NCBI GenBank assembly: GCA_036825155.1 | Contig: DAISYU010000007.1 | Location: 1 to 64,000 of the forward strand | Reading direction: 5' to 3' | Origin: DSAD01 sp036825155 | GTDB taxonomy: Bacteria; Desulfobacterota; Desulfomonilia; UBA1062 | DNA length: 64,000 bases | Shown here: positions 63,946 to 64,000 of the stretch, one piece after another | Position numbering within the stretch: the stretch's first letter is position 1 | Layout: every line of letters begins with the position of its first letter | Position numbers and translations under genes: made by a program | The notes under the pieces: model-generated | Told to the model about the DNA's origin: nothing | Database searches by the model: none | Seen by the model: the letters and a program-made list of their open reading frames with translations, nothing else

Positions 63946-64000
63946 ATTTATTGCCCTATCGGCAGGTGACACTCGTTTCTTAACTTGTCACGGGCTGAAA

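Overview
The window reads as a chromosomal segment of an anaerobic Gram-negative deltaproteobacterium (Desulfobacterota in newer naming), plausibly a syntrophic or fermentative one. The grounds are: LPS-export LptD, RlpA and lipoproteins (two membranes); the order rplU-rpmA-obg-proB-proA-nadD-rsfS-rlmH, which is typical of that group; heme genes of the siroheme-dependent (Ahb) route; a K+-dependent-type membrane pyrophosphatase; two acetyl-CoA acetyltransferases with a 3-hydroxybutyryl-CoA dehydrogenase; and many DUF4388-type regulators. No rRNA, tRNA, CRISPR array, integrase or intact insertion sequence was recognised. One run of exactly 100 N (29636-29735) marks a scaffold gap, so this is a draft or metagenome assembly.

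Layout. 1-7.5 kb: a GC-rich pair (a 1047-residue secreted protein with a duplicated C-terminal motif, and a PDZ-TPR protein), a lipocalin, a PP-loop ATPase-like protein and a small secreted protein. 7.8-20 kb: a thiolase, a roughly 900-bp AT-rich non-coding stretch, a MarR regulator with a probable operator, a methyltransferase, a DUF1499 lipoprotein, a fused double glycosyltransferase, a chemoreceptor, a second CoA module (3-hydroxybutyryl-CoA dehydrogenase and thiolase) and an HD protein. 20-27 kb (minus strand): apbE, enolase, rlpA, plsB, uvrC. 27.5-35 kb (plus strand): pth, the gapped pyrophosphatase hppA, a Cys-rich unknown, then nadC-nadA-nadB. 35.3-41.1 kb: a possible structured RNA, then the rplU-to-rlmH operon.

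41-50 kb: a KamA-type radical SAM enzyme, then (minus strand) a complete N-type rotary ATPase operon in the diagnostic order atpD-C-Q-R-B-E-F-A-G. It has no atpH, but subunit b carries a delta-like C-terminal tail, and subunit c carries two carboxylates. 50-54 kb: a tandem pair of RsbRD-N-like proteins, then hemB-ahbD-ahbB of alternative heme synthesis and an isoprenylcysteine-methyltransferase-like membrane protein. 54.5-61 kb: manC, then a tightly overlapping operon (metallo-beta-lactamase protein, accD, folC, lptD, HD protein). 61-64 kb (minus strand): a four-gene signalling module (Roadblock-like, DUF4388, HAMP membrane protein, receiver-DUF4388).

Together the genes describe an energy-limited anaerobe. 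Ion-translocating pyrophosphatase and an N-type ATPase handle ion gradients, NAD is made de novo from aspartate, and heme is made from siroheme. The strongest items for follow-up are the N-ATPase details, the RNA candidate upstream of rplU, the large secreted protein pair and the DUF4388/Roadblock module.
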